Part shown: piece after piece, positions 63,950 through 64,000 of the stretch
Layout of the letters: every line of letters begins with the position of its first letter
Numbering within the stretch: the first letter of the stretch is position 1
Assembly: GCA_963763215.1 (NCBI GenBank)
Contig: CAVXNX010000009.1
Span: 171,204-235,203, forward strand
DNA from: DASQZK01 sp963763215
Lineage (GTDB): Bacteria > Bacteroidota > Bacteroidia > Bacteroidales > GCA-2748055
Reading direction: 5' to 3'
Length of the DNA stretch: 64,000 nt
Notes under the pieces: model-generated
Told to the model about the DNA's origin: nothing
Database searches by the model: none
The model's input: the letters and a program-made list of their open reading frames with translations, nothing else
Program-made: the position numbers and the translations under genes

Positions 63950-64000
63950 GTGATCATTTTCGCCTGGATCCTGGCTTCCCTGTTGGGCACCATCACTCCA
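63950..64000 (+). CDS. Permease-like fragment running off the window
   Basis: From a GTG at 63950, VIIFAWILASLLGTITP resembles the segment just before the FCSCS motif of permeases found beside arsR and thioredoxin-like genes. The usual ~80 N-terminal residues are not present upstream. The frame is still open at the window end. Confidence 0.4.
   Translation, partial: MIIFAWILASLLGTITP

Overview
The window looks like a chromosomal piece of a Bacteroidota bacterium, probably a Bacteroidales-like lineage, at roughly 50% GC. The support is two TonB-dependent receptors with carboxypeptidase-regulatory-like N-termini, a fused NuoCD, an E1 alpha/beta fusion 2-oxoacid dehydrogenase, a DUF4382 lipoprotein, weak use of Shine-Dalgarno sites and several TAnnTTTG-type -7 promoter boxes. 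No rRNA, tRNA, integrase, transposase or CRISPR array was seen.

Layout: 1-2 kb, outer-membrane receptor (cut by the window edge). 2.3-8.2 kb, leuA, a flavodoxin and an E2-E1 2-oxoacid dehydrogenase pair. 8.4-10.8 kb, an unrecognised alpha/beta protein and a secreted serine hydrolase. 10.8-12.2 kb, a long gene-poor stretch holding a candidate large structured RNA on the minus strand that ends in an intrinsic terminator. 12.2-19 kb, a DNA damage and translesion cassette: SRAP protein, LON-domain protein, a LexA-like XRE-S24 regulator, DinB and a short DnaE2/ImuC-type polymerase, with paired operators between regulator and dinB. 19-21.7 kb, a damaged exonuclease III gene and a secreted beta-propeller protein. 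21.9-36.5 kb, a 13-gene complex I operon (nuoA-B-CD-E-F-G-H-I-J-K-L-M-N). 37-47 kb, tRNA modification genes (dus, trhO), a DEAD-box helicase, a sodium/proton antiporter, a quinol NO reductase, a phosphoesterase and a methyltransferase. 47-52.8 kb, a coiled-coil protein, a DUF4382 lipoprotein and a hybrid kinase with a sigma54-type response regulator. 53-56 kb, a second TonB receptor and a remnant of a beta-helix protein. 56-57 kb, a duplicated composite repeat. 57-60.5 kb, an atypical LuxR-type regulator, a PQQ dehydrogenase with built-in cytochrome c and a DoxX protein. 60.8-64 kb, a RelA-type (p)ppGpp synthetase without hydrolase residues, a DUF3820 protein and a collapsed arsR/thioredoxin/permease locus.

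The main reading caution is that many clearly functional genes are broken by single-base frameshifts. I located 34 that need removal of one base and almost none that need addition of one, apart from the exonuclease III gene and possibly nuoB. The damage is clustered: 46.4-63.5 kb has none. This pattern fits insertion-biased sequence error rather than gene decay, so the broken genes are reported over their full span.

The strongest leads are the candidate RNA at about 11.1-11.64 kb, the SOS-like cassette with its TGATTA-N5-TAATC operators, the composite repeat near 56 kb, and the unrecognised protein at 8.4-9.3 kb.
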